From Ectobius pallidus (Eukaryota > Arthropoda > Insecta > Blattodea > Ectobiidae): a stretch of DNA of 64,000 bases. The notes under the pieces were generated by a model. It saw only the letters and a program-made list of their open reading frames with translations, had not been told where the DNA came from and did not search any database. How positions within the stretch are numbered: the first letter of the stretch is position 1; each line of letters opens with the position of its first letter. Positions 46,655 to 58,440 of this stretch are shown in pieces. Both the position numbers and the translations under genes were made by a program. The stretch covers positions 16,112,530 through 16,176,529 of the forward strand of contig CAXKWD010000006.1 of NCBI GenBank assembly GCA_964059195.1. The letters run 5' to 3'.

Positions 46655-48590
46655 AAACATAAAATAAACATAAAATGTGAAACATCATTTTAGTAAAACC
46701 TAAACATTAACGTATCAATTGGAAGTTACTGTAATGCAATTCAGAATATTTATGAGTTAATTTGATCATCCAATATTGAAACCAAACGTCAGATGTTTAG
46801 TGCTCTTGGACTTTCCGTAAAAATACCCCAATACAGTGCCTTCATTAATTATTCTATTTCCAATACTGATACACCAGTCTTGAAATTTGTGAAATTGTTC
46901 ATTTTAACTTTTCTTTATCTTTCAGAAAGAATATTAAGGTTATATGTTCGACTCCTTCTATAATTGCAATTGGTTGACATATTTATTTTGTCGCGAGATC
47001 TAAAATAGTACCTTCAGAATCAATGATGGCTTATTTCTCTCGTTATCAGGAAAGTATTCCGCAATCATGTAAAGGATGCCGAGTTGAACGAATTTATTTC
47101 CTGAATTCTGAAAATAGTTTTAATTAATTATAAGAAACGTAAATAAAATAACAGCTCTTGAAACATGCCTTTCGGACGTGTCTTTTAAATATTGACATCA
47201 CTCGATAGTAAAGTTTAACTTGTATCCTAAAGAAATATTATTTTATACATAATTAGGGTAAGAAAAATCAACACTACTAGTATATTGAACGTGGGGTCAT
47301 TTTTATTGCTATTGTTATATTATTATTGTAATTTTCATTGTATGATTTGTTCTTTGGCGTTTCTGAGGGCCAATTTTAATTCCAGCCCATCCGTGGTAAG
47401 AAGACTTATTACTTACAATAGGCTTAACTTATTTTTAAAAGAAAGTTGCGAGTGTCGTGTTTCCGAACTAAGCCATTGAAACAAATGCCTGTATTCTAAT
47501 CTGACACGCAAACTAAAAATGGTAGCCAAGTAATCGTAAACGTTTTGTACACTGCATAGATCTTCATATAATGAAGTGTTGATAGCAAAGATATTTTGTA
47601 GTAATACAATGATGTGAGTCAAAGACAAACCACCGAGACGGACCCGTGTTGGAAGTTATAAACATGGGTACCCATGAAGTATATGCAGCGTTTATTTCTC
47701 CTCGATGTCAGTTCAGTAGAGTAGAGATATTACCATTTTCAACAGTAATATTAGGCTATGCATGTCGTAAAGGGAAAGGGCATGTGCTGTCTACTTCATT
47801 TCATGTCAATTTGGGGGTTGCGGAAGTGGATCCTAGGGTCGCGAGTTGAAACCCACGCTGTCGGAGGACGGAGTGTAAACCACGGGTCTCGTATCTTGGA
47901 TTTACTAGAAGCTTAAATTATCGCCTCTTTACCAAAATCCTCGGACCTTCCAGTTCAAATAGCACCTAAATTTTCAATTGGCAGGCCTACAGGTGACGAT
48001 GGGCGTACCACCTGTAACTCTGTTCTCTATAGGCAAATAAGCGTCACTAAATTAGTCCGAGGTAATAATGAAACCTTCACCAGGAGATCCTAGGCTCCGA
48101 GCCGAGAGTGAACAGGATTCGATGTACAGACGAACGAAGAACTACAAAGATTTTCACACAATATAAAATACATTTGAAATGTCGGAAGAAATAATAATGC
48201 TTTTCCTTGTACATCACTCCTGGTTAAATCAAATTCATTAAAGGTCATTTCAACTCTCCCTGCTGTGTACCGACAGTAATTTGGATGAATCTTAAACATG
48301 TACGTTCAGTTGTATATAAATACAAAGCGATACCAATTTTGTTATTATGAAGCATAGGCTGTAACTATTTCATTTCCTATAACTATGAATATATAAATGA
48401 GATGTTTACCTGTTCAGAAATTGAGCCGGATGGTGAGATGAATCACACACGTAATCAGACACACAGACACTAACACTGATTAAGTAAACCTCTTGATATT
48501 TTAACACGCAGTGTTCTTAGTACGATTGCTTACACATTTAACGCTGATAAACATTACAGACATTAATATATTGAAACATGAAACACGCTA
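46653..48590. other. Anonymous DNA
   Basis: No gene is supported. A B-box-like GTCGCGAGTTGAAACCC at 47837-47853 with a GTGGATCCTAGG lead may be a SINE relic, extending to about 48020. Confidence 0.35.
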
Positions 48591-48639
48591 GAAGAAATAC
48601 ATTTACACACATACACCGCGTGTACGGAAGTGAGGGGCA

Positions 48640-48780
48640 GCAACGACGCGAAACGTCCTTCCTCTCGTGAACTTCGCGACTGAAACTGCGGGGCAAACAA
48701 CCCTGTCTCCTGCGCATGCGCCCGGAAACCCTCTGACGTCACAGTGGACGGCGTTTTGTTCCCATGTTCTTGGAGTTTCT
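48640..48780. promoter_or_regulatory. Promoter-like NRF1 plus CRE cluster
   Basis: In a locally GC-rich patch, TGCGCATGCGC (48711-48721) is a perfect NRF1-type palindrome and TGACGTCA (48734-48741) a perfect CRE, only 12 bp apart, with several CpGs around (ACGACGCGAAACG, TTCGCGAC). Such clusters mark housekeeping promoters. Neither strand shows a definite first exon. A hAT MITE begins 48 bp to the right. Motif identity is seen; promoter activity is inferred. Confidence 0.45.
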
Positions 48781-48788
48781 GTCATCAA

Positions 48789-49549
48789 CAGGGCCCGGAT
48801 TCTGATGACTTAAAACTATTGGAAAAATGACCTATAAAATGCCCCTAAATTTTAAAGAAAATGACTTATTAATTATAAAAAATGACCTAAATACTGATAT
48901 TTTATTTATAAAAATAATTATTGTACAAACAAAGTTGTAGACTAGTTTGTACATAATTGTGAAAACTGTAAATAACTGTAATGTTGTGAATGTTCTTTTC
49001 TCACGGACATTTATACTGGCACTAAGGCACTGGTGAGTCAAAATTCGGCACATCCATTTATGGTCTGCCGGATTATATTGTTCTTTATTGAGGGTAAACA
49101 GAAGTTTGCACTCTCAAATCCAAGCAGGTGGCAGACTCTGGTGCCAAGTCAATCTAATAGCAATAGTAATACAATACAAAATTTTGGCGTTTCTTTGATT
49201 CTTACTTCCGACTGAAACATGTCAACACTTGAACGCCGAATTTTTCCTTCTGGCATTAAACAAACAACACTTCAAAGAAAGCACCGCTAGCGACGAAACA
49301 AAGTTCATACACTCAATGTAAATACATGAAAATGACCAAATAAGGAAGCAATTGACACAAAAATGACAAAATAGTGACCTAAAATTGAAATAAATGCGTT
49401 AAAAATATAAAATTGCATAAAATGACAAAAAATGACGTAATAAAAATTCATTTCTATATTCTAAGGTCATGATTAGGATTTATCCACAAGTTGGCAATGT
49501 CTATGCAGCATCAGTAAAAAGATGACATGTCATTAGAATCCGGGCCCTG
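48789..49549. mobile_element. hAT-type MITE (761 bp)
   Basis: The termini CAGGGCCCGGATTCTGATGAC and, reversed, CAGGGCCCGGATTCTAATGAC differ at one base in 21. The flanks are a perfect 8-bp duplication GTCATCAA (48781-48788, 49550-49557). The word AAAATGAC or AAATGACC occurs at least eight times near both ends, probable transposase-binding repeats. There is no transposase frame. Sharp ends suggest a recent insertion. Confidence 0.92.
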
Positions 49550-49557
49550 GTCATCAA

Positions 49558-49890
49558 CTTCCACATTCCATTAGGAATGGAAAATGTGATGATAGCGGGT
49601 TTCTACACAGTCTCAAAGCAAACTTGCTCTTCTCGTAGCCCTGGAACGAGGCGCATTTAACGGTCAATTTTTCCTCTTCCCATAGGATATAAGGGAATAA
49701 TTTCAGCATTGATGTGAGGAGCAAGAACTGAAGAACTGCAGATTTCATTAATACGGAGCCACTGGGCGATACCGACACGATTCTTGGTTCGGTTATGCAG
49801 ACGTGTTTTCAGTGTCCCAAATCCTTAAATTTTGTGAGTGTACGCCACCATTTGATGAAAACTATGCCTTGTACTTATGAAGCATGTATG
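49558..49890. other. Unique-looking DNA right of the MITE
   Basis: It would join directly to the NRF1/CRE patch without the MITE. No exon was confirmed; a 74-codon frame on the minus strand is not convincing. Confidence 0.35.
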
Positions 49891-50107
49891 AATAGAATAG
49901 CGTGTCCATTCTTCCCGTTTTTATCGGGACAGTCCCGTTTTTGACAAAATGTCTCGCTGACCCGAAAGTTTTATTGGGGACACTGAAATGTCCTGCTTTT
50001 TTTGTGATGATTGGCCAGTGTGTTTCATGCTACATTAATAAAAGAAGGTCTTGCTCACTGTCAATGCATACTTTAATGGAATAATATGTGCTGACTTTTA
50101 TGATAAA

Positions 50108-51190
50108 CTAGCTTAATAGGCCCGGCTTCGCCCGGGTTTTGTATTTTGTAATTTGAAATTAATTTATGGAGGACTTGAGATTTTGAAACTCTAGGTCCTT
50201 ACATAATATGTATGTAGAATTTGAAATCAGGAAGAACGACATATCACACTCAAACTATTCCCTCATAAAACGCTACATATAGCTTTTTATGGCTCATAGA
50301 GGATGTCGAATGTTGCATTCCGTTGCTTCTATACACCATGCTTGGGAGGGGATGAAATAAGAAGAAAAAGAAATTCCGGTTACATAAGATTGTATTATCT
50401 TGACAGAAAATTTTATTTCTCACTCTCCTATTACCATAAAACCGTTTCGGGGCTGAAATAAAAAAAGAAATTCAATATCACTTTCATACTTCCCAAAAAC
50501 CTGGGACATAGGCCTAATATACTGCGCGCGTAGGACTGAAAATGTTCCATCCCACTTTGTTTTCTTTTAAATGCTTAGGGATTCTGATAGACATCCCTAT
50601 TTCTCAACTAATACAAAGCCTACAGCTATGAATAACGTATCAGTGGATAGGATTTTTTTACCGACTTCTGATATAGCATACTCATTGGCAAACCCTTAAG
50701 ATTTCCCTGTAATACAACCGCTTATTCAACATCAAAATGTGAAATGAGAAAATGATATTTTCCATGTCGAGCGTAGAGAAAGTTATGTGACTGCATCACA
50801 TTGTGCTTTATTTTCGTGGATTTCATTCTTCAAGAATTATTTTCACAAATGTATTACATCGATAGCATCAGAATTTGTTAAAGCCCAAAACCCTATGTGA
50901 ACACAGTAAACTATGCACTGTTGTCATGATGTTTGAATTGCATTTCATTTTTTCAGTATAATATTTTCTGAAATTATATAAATTTTCAAGGGAAGGAGTG
51001 GCTTGTTTGAATTTTAATATTGATCGCGTTACTTCTCGGGCGTAACTGGGTATGTGTGCAAAGTTTCGTGCAAATTGGCATTAATGTAGATTTGTATATG
51101 GAACATAAATACCCTCATACGTACATACACACTTTCGATTTGGCTTGGTTGCAAGACTCACACTTCTTCTTCTTCTTGTTTATTTTTTAT
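50108..51190 (-). mobile_element. Helitron-like element (3' terminus at 50108)
   Basis: On the minus strand the end reads CCCGGGCGAAGCCGGG, a clean 5-bp-stem hairpin, then nine bases, then CTAG followed by T: the textbook Helitron 3' end, similar to insect elements with a GGGCGAAGCC hairpin. The 5' (right) boundary is not visible; 51190 is only a guess from the change of sequence character. No Rep/helicase. Confidence 0.55.
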
Positions 51191-51314
51191 TAATTTTTTT
51201 TATATGAAAACATGTGACAGCAGAACTCTCAAACTGTGCCTCATTTCACATTTCCAACTTTTTCCGTGGATTTCCCAAAAATTTTCTTTCATACAAACCT
51301 TGTCCTGACAATTA

Positions 51315-51315
<1 letters not shown>

Positions 51316-51352
<37 letters not shown>
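51316..51352. repeat. 37-nt A homopolymer
   Basis: An uninterrupted A-run; it could be a retroposon tail, but no SINE or LINE end was identified beside it. Confidence 0.85.
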
Positions 51353-51355
<3 letters not shown>

Positions 51356-51794
51356 GCCAGATCGGTCGACAATGTGACAATCGGTCATGTGACAATTGAT
51401 GTTTATTTATATAGGTAAGAAAAACGCACTTCTTGATAGAATACATAAAAGTGAAATGTACAGCGACAATGAGGCATCTAATTCTGTGGAATAAATTATC
51501 TACATCAGTCTGCAGAAGAAATTTAAGAATGGTATAAGTTATATGCACGAGACAAAGGTAAATTGTAAATATTCCCTAAATTTTGTGAGTTAAATTTTTG
51601 ACCCCTTTTTTCATTGTCCCAGGTTTTTTTAAATTAAAATCTTTCGAAAATATATTTATTACAATATTCCGCCTTAACCCTTAATATTGTAATAAATATA
51701 TTTATAATTAACCCTTATCTGTTGGAAATAAGTTATTTTAATTTTAAAATCTTTCGTTTTTATATAAATGTTATATGGACACCCTAGATTAAAA

Positions 51795-52825
51795 TGATTT
51801 GTTCGACCTATGTACGTAAAGTCTTATTTTCAGCTATGAAACCTAATAAAGGCCCTGAAAGGGTTAACCACAGTGACATAACTTAAAAGTTGCATTCAGA
51901 GTCGGGTTTTGTAATCTCCAAATTTAGCGAATATCCTGAAAACCAGAAGTTGTCAGAAAGTAAGAGCGCCTACCGGACAGAATTGAAAAGTATCAAATTC
52001 TTACTTGAAAAATGTATCCATTCACTAACACAGTCTATATTATTTTAATTAATAGTGTTCTTTGAACTACTAGTAATATCAATGTGTAGTCAAGTTCAAC
52101 ATTCTCACCATAAAAACTCCCACTTGTTTGTTCTTATAATGAGAAGAATATTGCAAATATATAACTTATATACGAGTATGCTGTCAATTAGTTGTACATG
52201 ACTATAGGTTATAATGGATATGTATTGCCTTGTTTTGTATATAATAAGTTACTATTTAATATCATGCACAAAAAGGAATATTATACAATGTATATAACAG
52301 TTATGATTTACTCCTTCTCTGCTATCTTACCATTAATATATTAATGGTAACCGCAATTACAGGTTACCGGTACAAACAAGTAAAGTACAGAATACTTCAT
52401 CGGCTTACACCACCAGTGATCTTGAACACCAGTAAGGCTTTGTTAATGCGTGGTCCGAGCCCACACGCCAATGCACAGTGATTGATGACGGCAGAGTGGC
52501 GGACAGTGATTGTGATTTTCATCTGCGAGGAATATTATAACAAAGAGCGTACCGTTTTCTAAACTACTTATCCTAGAAACTTCATTTTCTTTTTACACTT
52601 GATTAAAATTGAAACTTAAAGTTAAACTTTCATTGTAATATCTCGACTTGATTTTAAGATATTCATTAATTTCTTCTTTTTTTTTTCTTTATCGTAGTTT
52701 TACCTCTCCCTTTTAGAATCCAAGCGACCCAAGCCGCCCGGGCCTTACAGGACCGCGACCTGTCGTGAGAGGGATTTTGTTTGGATCACATACCGGTACG
52801 GTACATACTTATTTGACCAGACAAG
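51795..52825. other. Anonymous AT-rich DNA
   Basis: Nothing recognised. Confidence 0.4.
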
Positions 52826-52829
52826 GACA

Positions 52830-53115
52830 TGGAGGGCCTCCCCGGCTGAGTGATCAGCCCAATGCCGGGGCCACCTCCAAGACAACGAACACATAGGACG
52901 AGACACACCAACCACTCACATTCACTCCAAACAAGGCGAGGATGGGATGAAAATGATAATGAGGCCAGATGATATCCGGGGACCACAAGGGCCTAAAGTT
53001 ACCCAACATTTGTCTCATAGGTGAGGAAAAACCCCGGAAAAAACCTCACCCAGGTAACTTGTCCCGACCAAGAATTGAACCGGGCCCGCTGCATGAGAGG
53101 AGCGAACGCATCCCC
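52830..53115 (-). mobile_element. tRNA-related SINE, second family
   Basis: On the minus strand the B-box-like GGGCCCGGTTCAATTCTTGG (53070-53089) follows a GATGCGTTCGCTCC head. The body contains GGTGAGGTTTTTTCCGGGG and CAAATGTTGGGTAAC, boxes common in an insect SINE family, and ends near GGCATTGGGCTGATCACTC. No clear target duplication was found. The family differs from the SINE at 44646. Confidence 0.6.
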
Positions 53116-53375
53116 TATTCATTAATAAAATAAATTCTATATCCTAGGACATATATTTATATATGAACCTGAACTTTTTATGAGAGATATTTTCATATTT
53201 GCTTTACAAATTTGCTGATGAATTTTCTTAAATTATTTATAGACCTACATTCTATTTAAAAAATACCCAGAAGAATGAAAAGAATAACTACCCTGGGATT
53301 GTAACATATTTTTTTAAGGAACTAAGGTCTATACAGATATATGAATGAACATTCTATTGCACACATTGTAAAATA

Positions 53376-53676
53376 CTAGGACGTGCCCACGGCTTCGCCC
53401 ACGATAATTAATTGAAAAATTAAAAATTAATAGTATAATAATTATTAAAGCAGTATATTTATTAACACTTGCACGCGAATCATTCATAAACTAAACCATT
53501 AATAATTAATGAAACAGCTAAAATTCCGGCTTCAAGAGTACATTCCACGATTAGAAATCGCCACCTGGGAAAACGATCTCAGATTCGATTATGCAGTTCC
53601 AAAGATAACTGTGAACCAATGCCTTCTAAACTGTATAATTCTCGTGCGTAAATCTCGAGACGGCGGTGGATAATAC
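53376..53676 (-). mobile_element. Helitron-like fragment (3' terminus at 53376)
   Basis: The minus strand ends GTGGGCGAAGCCGTGGGC, then ACGTC, CTAG and T. The hairpin has one mismatch. The region shares GATCTCAGATT and AGTTCC boxes with 12791-13290. It is cut off at 53677 by the long-LTR element. Confidence 0.55.
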
Positions 53677-54098
53677 TGTTGGGTCCCGGGAAATGGAGGC
53701 TTTAAGAAATTAAAATATATAAAAATATTTAATTTAACATTGTACTTATTGAAGTTATGAAGGAGTTAGAATTTTACATATGATCACAGGATGAAAGAAA
53801 CTTTATCTCGTGGAAATTGCAGTATCAGCTAGGCAGTGGAATTTTACTGCACTGGGTGTGGGAAATGCAATTCTGCATTTTCTTAGCCCCTCAAGGCTAG
53901 CAATTAGGCAACCTGTATGTCTCCAGCTGACAAAGGTAGAATTTAATTCGCGTGTTTTTAATTTAGCCGTGATGTTTGATTGGAGAAATTTATAATTAGC
54001 GAGCACAATAATATTCGCGATCGGAGATACTAAGGGGAAGACAGAGTGTGAGGGACAGTACCATTCATCAGTTTTTTTGTGTGGTCCTTCGAGACAAG

Positions 54099-54141
54099 AT
54101 GGCGTCAGACGTGGATCTGTTCGACGAACATCTAAAAACCT
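54099..54141 (+). CDS. Leader exon candidate inside the LTR
   Basis: The ATG in context ACAAGATGG opens 14 codons (MASDVDLFDEHLKT) plus one base, then a strong donor TGTAAGTACT. The sequence is GC-richer and better 'coding-like' than its surroundings. It may encode the N-terminus of a spliced LTR-driven product or a captured host first exon. No family recognised. Confidence 0.4.
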
Positions 54142-54199
54142 GTAAGTACTGAAATTAATGTTTTCAATTAAGTGTTCCGCAAAAATCCGGATTTGAGAT

Positions 54200-54540
54200 T
54201 TTTGCGATGGTTAGTTAAACTCGCTATGAAACCAGCGAACGTAAAGGTCATATGATGACACTTTCAGTAAAACCTATATTGTTAAATAAAGGTTCCCTTG
54301 TTCCCTACGAAATCCGCATAGTCCGCATAGCACTATGCGACGAATAGTTAAACTCGCTATGAGACAGCGAACGTAAAAGTCATATGCTGTGACATTTTCA
54401 GTAAAACCTATATTGTTAAACAAAAGTTCCCTTGTTTCTTACGAAATCCGCATATGTTGTAAACTATGCGATGGACAGATAAACTCGCTAAGAGATAGCA
54501 AATGACGATGTAAAGTCATTTTCAGTTTCTAAAAATATAG
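54200..54540. repeat. 132-bp direct repeats in the LTR
   Basis: AGTTAAACTCGCTATGA-like boxes at 54213 and 54346, and a diverged AGATAAACTCGCTA at 54477, each followed by AGCGAAC/AGCAAAT and TTTTCAG. The first two also share TAAAACCTATATTGTTAAA and GTTCCCTTGTT. Confidence 0.75.
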
Positions 54541-55146
54541 TTCAACACTATATTTACGTTAATTAAAGATTAACAGCTTTTCAAAGATTTTGTAGTAGTT
54601 ACAGAAAGTATGAACTTTGTGCTTAGATTTTTTATAACATTCAAATAGTCAAGACACATTTTGAAGCGATGTTCATATTTTCTACATGATTTTCAATTAA
54701 CATACGAAAATATGATCATCACGAGGGTAGGTTTCACCCTTAGCATGAAGATATTTCTGTAATAAAACGGGTTAAGTAACCCATCCATGTTTCCATGGAA
54801 AAGGATTTTTATTGAAGTTTAACATTTTAATCAAGCATGTCAATGTTAGTTTTTTCCCGTTAGTATAACGAAGATAATTCACACCCAGACTGTAAATTAT
54901 AAAGGCGAATAAGATATTGCCGTTATTGATTGTAACAGTATTATGAAAGTAAGAAGTTTACTTTAAACATTAACATAAAACATAAATTTTAAACATTGTG
55001 TAGTTAATACTATTTTATTGAAAATAGTAAGAAATGCAAAATTAATGTACAGAAATTATTCAAAATAATTAGTTTATTTTGAACATTTTGAGGATTTTCA
55101 TTTTAAAGAAAATTAAGCACAACAGTCCATAATTTTGCTATTTTTC

Positions 55147-55470
55147 CGTATAAATTTTATGTGTTGAAATTTATACGAAGATAGGATTCTCGCTACTTTA
55201 GCGAATGGTTTAGGTACAAAAATACGATTTCCATTTTAAAGAAAATGAAGGAAAATTTAAGGTAAATAAATTACAAGTTTAAGTAAGTTTATTACACAGC
55301 GTGTGCTGACGAGTTTTAATACGTAATAGATGAATAAACGTAATTTGTGCAAAAGAAAATATTTTATAATTTTTTTAAACTTGTAAACAGAGTATAAAAG
55401 TTTATTTTACCATATAAATTTCATGAGTTGAAATTTATATGAAGAACATAGTATTTCGCGGGAAAGCGAA
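55147..55470. repeat. Paired double-hairpin motif
   Basis: 55147-55177 (GTATAAATTT pairing with AAATTTATAC) followed by TCGCTACTTTAGCGA at 55190. The same arrangement recurs at 55411-55441 (ATATAAATTT with AAATTTATAT) followed by TTCGCGGGAAAGCGAA. The two copies are 264 bp apart. Confidence 0.65.
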
Positions 55471-55879
55471 AGATTAACATATTTTGAAGTTAAACATTTT
55501 GAAAACATTGGTTACTGTTGTTATTTAATAAGTTAAAACCAGGATAAAGTTTATCAGTAATTAAATTGTTATACAAAATATTATGTAATTAAGAAATATC
55601 GGATTTTTTTAGCATTTTGTTAGTTAAATATTAATTGTTATAAAGTAAACAAAATTTGTTTGTTAAAATATCATTTCATTTATTAATTATTTCAAATAAC
55701 TTTTATTTGAAAGTTTAATTAAAAGAATTTGGTAATTTTTAAGATTAAAAACAAAGTTAATTATTTTAAAAGGAATAAAGTCGCATTTGTAATTTTACTT
55801 TTTAATAAACCACAAATAATTAAAATGAATTATTTTATTATTTAAAGGGTCATATTGCTAATCATTATTTTTTTTACAG

Positions 55880-55889
55880 CTATGACAAG
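55880..55889 (+). other. 10-nt microexon candidate
   Basis: A T-rich tract and CAG precede CTATGACAAG, which is followed by GTAAGTGG. Both splice sites are near-consensus. Joined in phase to the exon at 54099 it would add Ser-Met-Thr. It could equally be a chance pairing. Confidence 0.25.
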
Positions 55890-56067
55890 GTAAGTGGAAG
55901 TGCGTCGAGAAAACTTACAGTGCGAGTGAAGTCAAATATTAGTTAGATTGTTCAGGAAGACTTTATTTTCTCATACCTAATACATACGCAGTGCTATAAA
56001 AGATCAGTTAGTCATCTTTAAATAAAACCAATCTATAACGATCCATAACCGCTCGGGACCACAACAT

Positions 56068-56089
56068 TGGTGTCAGAAGTGGGATCGAA
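56068..56089 (+). promoter_or_regulatory. Primer binding site, tRNA-Leu type
   Basis: TGGTGTCAGAAGTGGGATCG begins two bases after the LTR end. Its complement matches the 3' end of insect tRNA-Leu (TCCCACTTCTGACACCA). Confidence 0.7.
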
Positions 56090-56189
56090 GCGAATAAATA
56101 TTAGGAAGAGAAGTAAAGCTGTAATAATTTAATTCCAAACAAAAAAATTTTTTGTTAAATTTAAATTGAAATTAAAGTGGAATTTAGAA

Positions 56190-56368
56190 ATATTTTACAT
56201 GCCATCATCAGAACAATTAGGCTACGTGCTCAGATAGCAGAACTCCGCGTTCGGAATGAACAGTTAAAGACGCTGTTAGAAGTTAAAAGTTATTCAAATT
56301 TAAAGATTTATCAGTGGCCAGTAGTTTAAAGGAATTGTCAGGAACAGTGCAGCGGCTTTTGCTGAGTA
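56190..56368 (+). pseudogene. Gag N-terminal remnant of the long-LTR element
   Basis: One frame gives LRAQIAELRVRNEQLKTLLE, a short coiled coil, and after a frameshift DLSVASSLKELSGTVQRLLL. It ends at the AGTA duplicated by the 2.9-kb insertion. It is read as gag from position after the primer site and from the continuation at 59277. Confidence 0.5.
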
Positions 56369-57222
56369 TGGGGGGGGGGAACTGGTTTATAGAGAATAAT
56401 AATAATAAAATACCTAGAGAAAATCAATAATCAATACTGGAAGCGTAACTTTAGGCCTTACCCAAAGGTAGTAGAAAGAACAATCTTCTGGCAGTACGGT
56501 AACTACAGAGGGATGAGATCAGGACTAATATGGATAAGAAGTAGATCTCAAAAACAGTTATAACAATTCATATATTCTTGAGTAAAAGTGTAAATTCTAA
56601 AGAACATGTAATTTACATGAAAATATCAAATCACCTTACTACAACCGCACAACTGCTTTACCTATCTTAATATCTGAACCCCTATTGTGGGATAACAACA
56701 ATGACCCAATTCCAAACAATAGTACAACGTCTTTAAGACACATCAACTAATAAATGCTAAAACATCTATGTACAAAATCAACATGTGTACTTCCTTGAAA
56801 ATTAGTTTAACAGTGGTCTGGTTTCACTCTTCAACATGGAAGGTAAGAAAGAAATGTCTGACAATAATAATTTAAGAATCTATAATAACAATAAATATAT
56901 AGTAGTAGATATATTCTGTAGGAAACTACTATACTAATAGTGGCTATTCAATCTACCAAGAATGACTAGTTGAGGTAAATTTTAATTTGAAACTCTATAA
57001 CATTAGTAATCAGAAAACTATAAGGGGCTATGCTTCCTTATAATATAAATTCAAATTGAATGAATCAAAGTTCAATATCAAAATTACTATGTAATCCCAA
57101 TCTTTAATATTCACGAGAGTTACAAGATAATAATAACTGATCAAACTTTCTAATAACAATCAGGAAGATAAATTTTAATTTGTAACAATGCAAAATTAGA
57201 CCAATGTAAAGGCACACCGACC

Positions 57223-58440
57223 TATACCTCTTTAGGTTATAAATGGAAATTTAGAAGTTAATTTCAATATGAAATTTAATATGTAAATAATTTCTTAACA
57301 TTCAAGAAACTTCCTTAATAGTAGCCACTGTTTAAGTTTCATGCTAATAACTGATAAACTAACCTTCAGTTTGAAATCACACAAGTTATAAATGTTAGAA
57401 ATAGTAGGCCTTTACTTCTTTAGGTTATAAATGGAAATCTAGAAGTTAATTTCAATATGAAATTTAATATGTAATTAATTTCTTAACATTCAAGAAACTT
57501 CCTTAATAGTAGCCACTGCTTAAGTTTCATGCTAATAACTGATAAACTAACCTTCAGTTTGAAATCACACAAGTTATAAATGTTAGAAATAGTAGGCCTT
57601 TACTTCTTTAGGTTATAAATGGAAATCTAGAAGTTAATTTCAATATGAAATTTAATATGTAATTAATTTCTTAACATTCAAGAAACTTCCTTAATAGTAG
57701 CCACTGTTTAAGTTTCATGCTAATAACTGATAAACTAACCTTCAGTTTGAAATCACAAAAGTTATAAATGTTAGAAATAGTGGGCCTTTACTTCTTTAGG
57801 TTATAAATGGAAATCTAGAAGTTAATTTCAATATGAAATTTAATATGTAATTAATTTCTTAACATTCAAGAAACTTCCTTAATAGTAGCCACTGTTTAAG
57901 TTTCATGCTAATAACTGATAAACTAACCTTGAGTTTGAAATCACACAAGTTATAAATGTTAGAAATAGTAGGCCTTTACTTCTTTAGGTTATAAATGGAA
58001 ATCTAGAAGTTAATTTCAATATGAAATTTAATATGTAATTAATTTCTTAACATTCAAGAAACTTCCTTAATAGTAGCCACTGTTTAAGTTTCATGCTAAT
58101 AACTGATAAACTAACCTTCAGTTTGAAATCACACAAGTTATAAATGTTAGAAATAGTAGGCCTTTACTTCTTTAGGTTATAAATGGAAATCTAGAAGTTA
58201 ATTTCAATATGAAATTTAATATGTAATTAATTTCTTAACATTCAAGAAACTTCCTTAATAGTAGCCACTGTTTAAGTTTCATGCTAATAACTGATAAACT
58301 AACCTTCAGTTTGAAATCACACAAGTTATAAATGTTAGAAATAGTAGGCCCTTACTTCTTTAGGTTATAAATGGAAATCTAGAAGTTAATTTCAATATGG
58401 GATTAAATTCTTAACATTCAAGAAACTTCTATAATAATAG
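57223..58440. repeat. 188-bp satellite-like tandem array
   Basis: The TTTACTTCTTTAGG landmark falls at 57411, 57599, 57787, 57975, 58163 and 58351 (one C variant), exactly 188 bp apart each time. A diverged first unit starts at about 57223, giving about 6.5 units. Units are almost identical, with single changes, so the array is homogenised and recent. There is no open frame across it and the units are contiguous, so it is not a CRISPR array. Confidence 0.95.

Larger units (their letters stand above)
49898..51786. mobile_element. Possible hAT-like element with GTGTCCAT termini
   Basis: The left end TAGCGTGTCCATTC and the right end, reversed, TAGGGTGTCCATAT are inverted. The 8-bp flanks GAATAGAA and GATTAAAA match at six of eight. 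CCCGTTTTTATCGGGACAGTCCCG-like words near the left resemble a known family of GTGTCC-ended repeats. A Helitron-like end begins inside at 50108. No transposase is seen. Assignment is tentative. Confidence 0.35.
53677..56066 (+). repeat. 5' LTR candidate, 2390 bp
   Basis: It begins TGTTGGGTCCCGGG and ends CTCGGGACCACAACA, inverted short termini with TG...CA. Late in it, TATAAAAG (55996-56003) and AATAAA (about 56022) sit 40-70 bp before the end. It contains a short ATG exon, a 132-bp repeat and two double-hairpin motifs. Without its partner LTR the identification is inferred. Confidence 0.6.

Noticed and set aside
57223..58440. CRISPR-like array
   Set aside because: Units are contiguous 188-bp repeats without variable spacers, and the DNA is eukaryotic.
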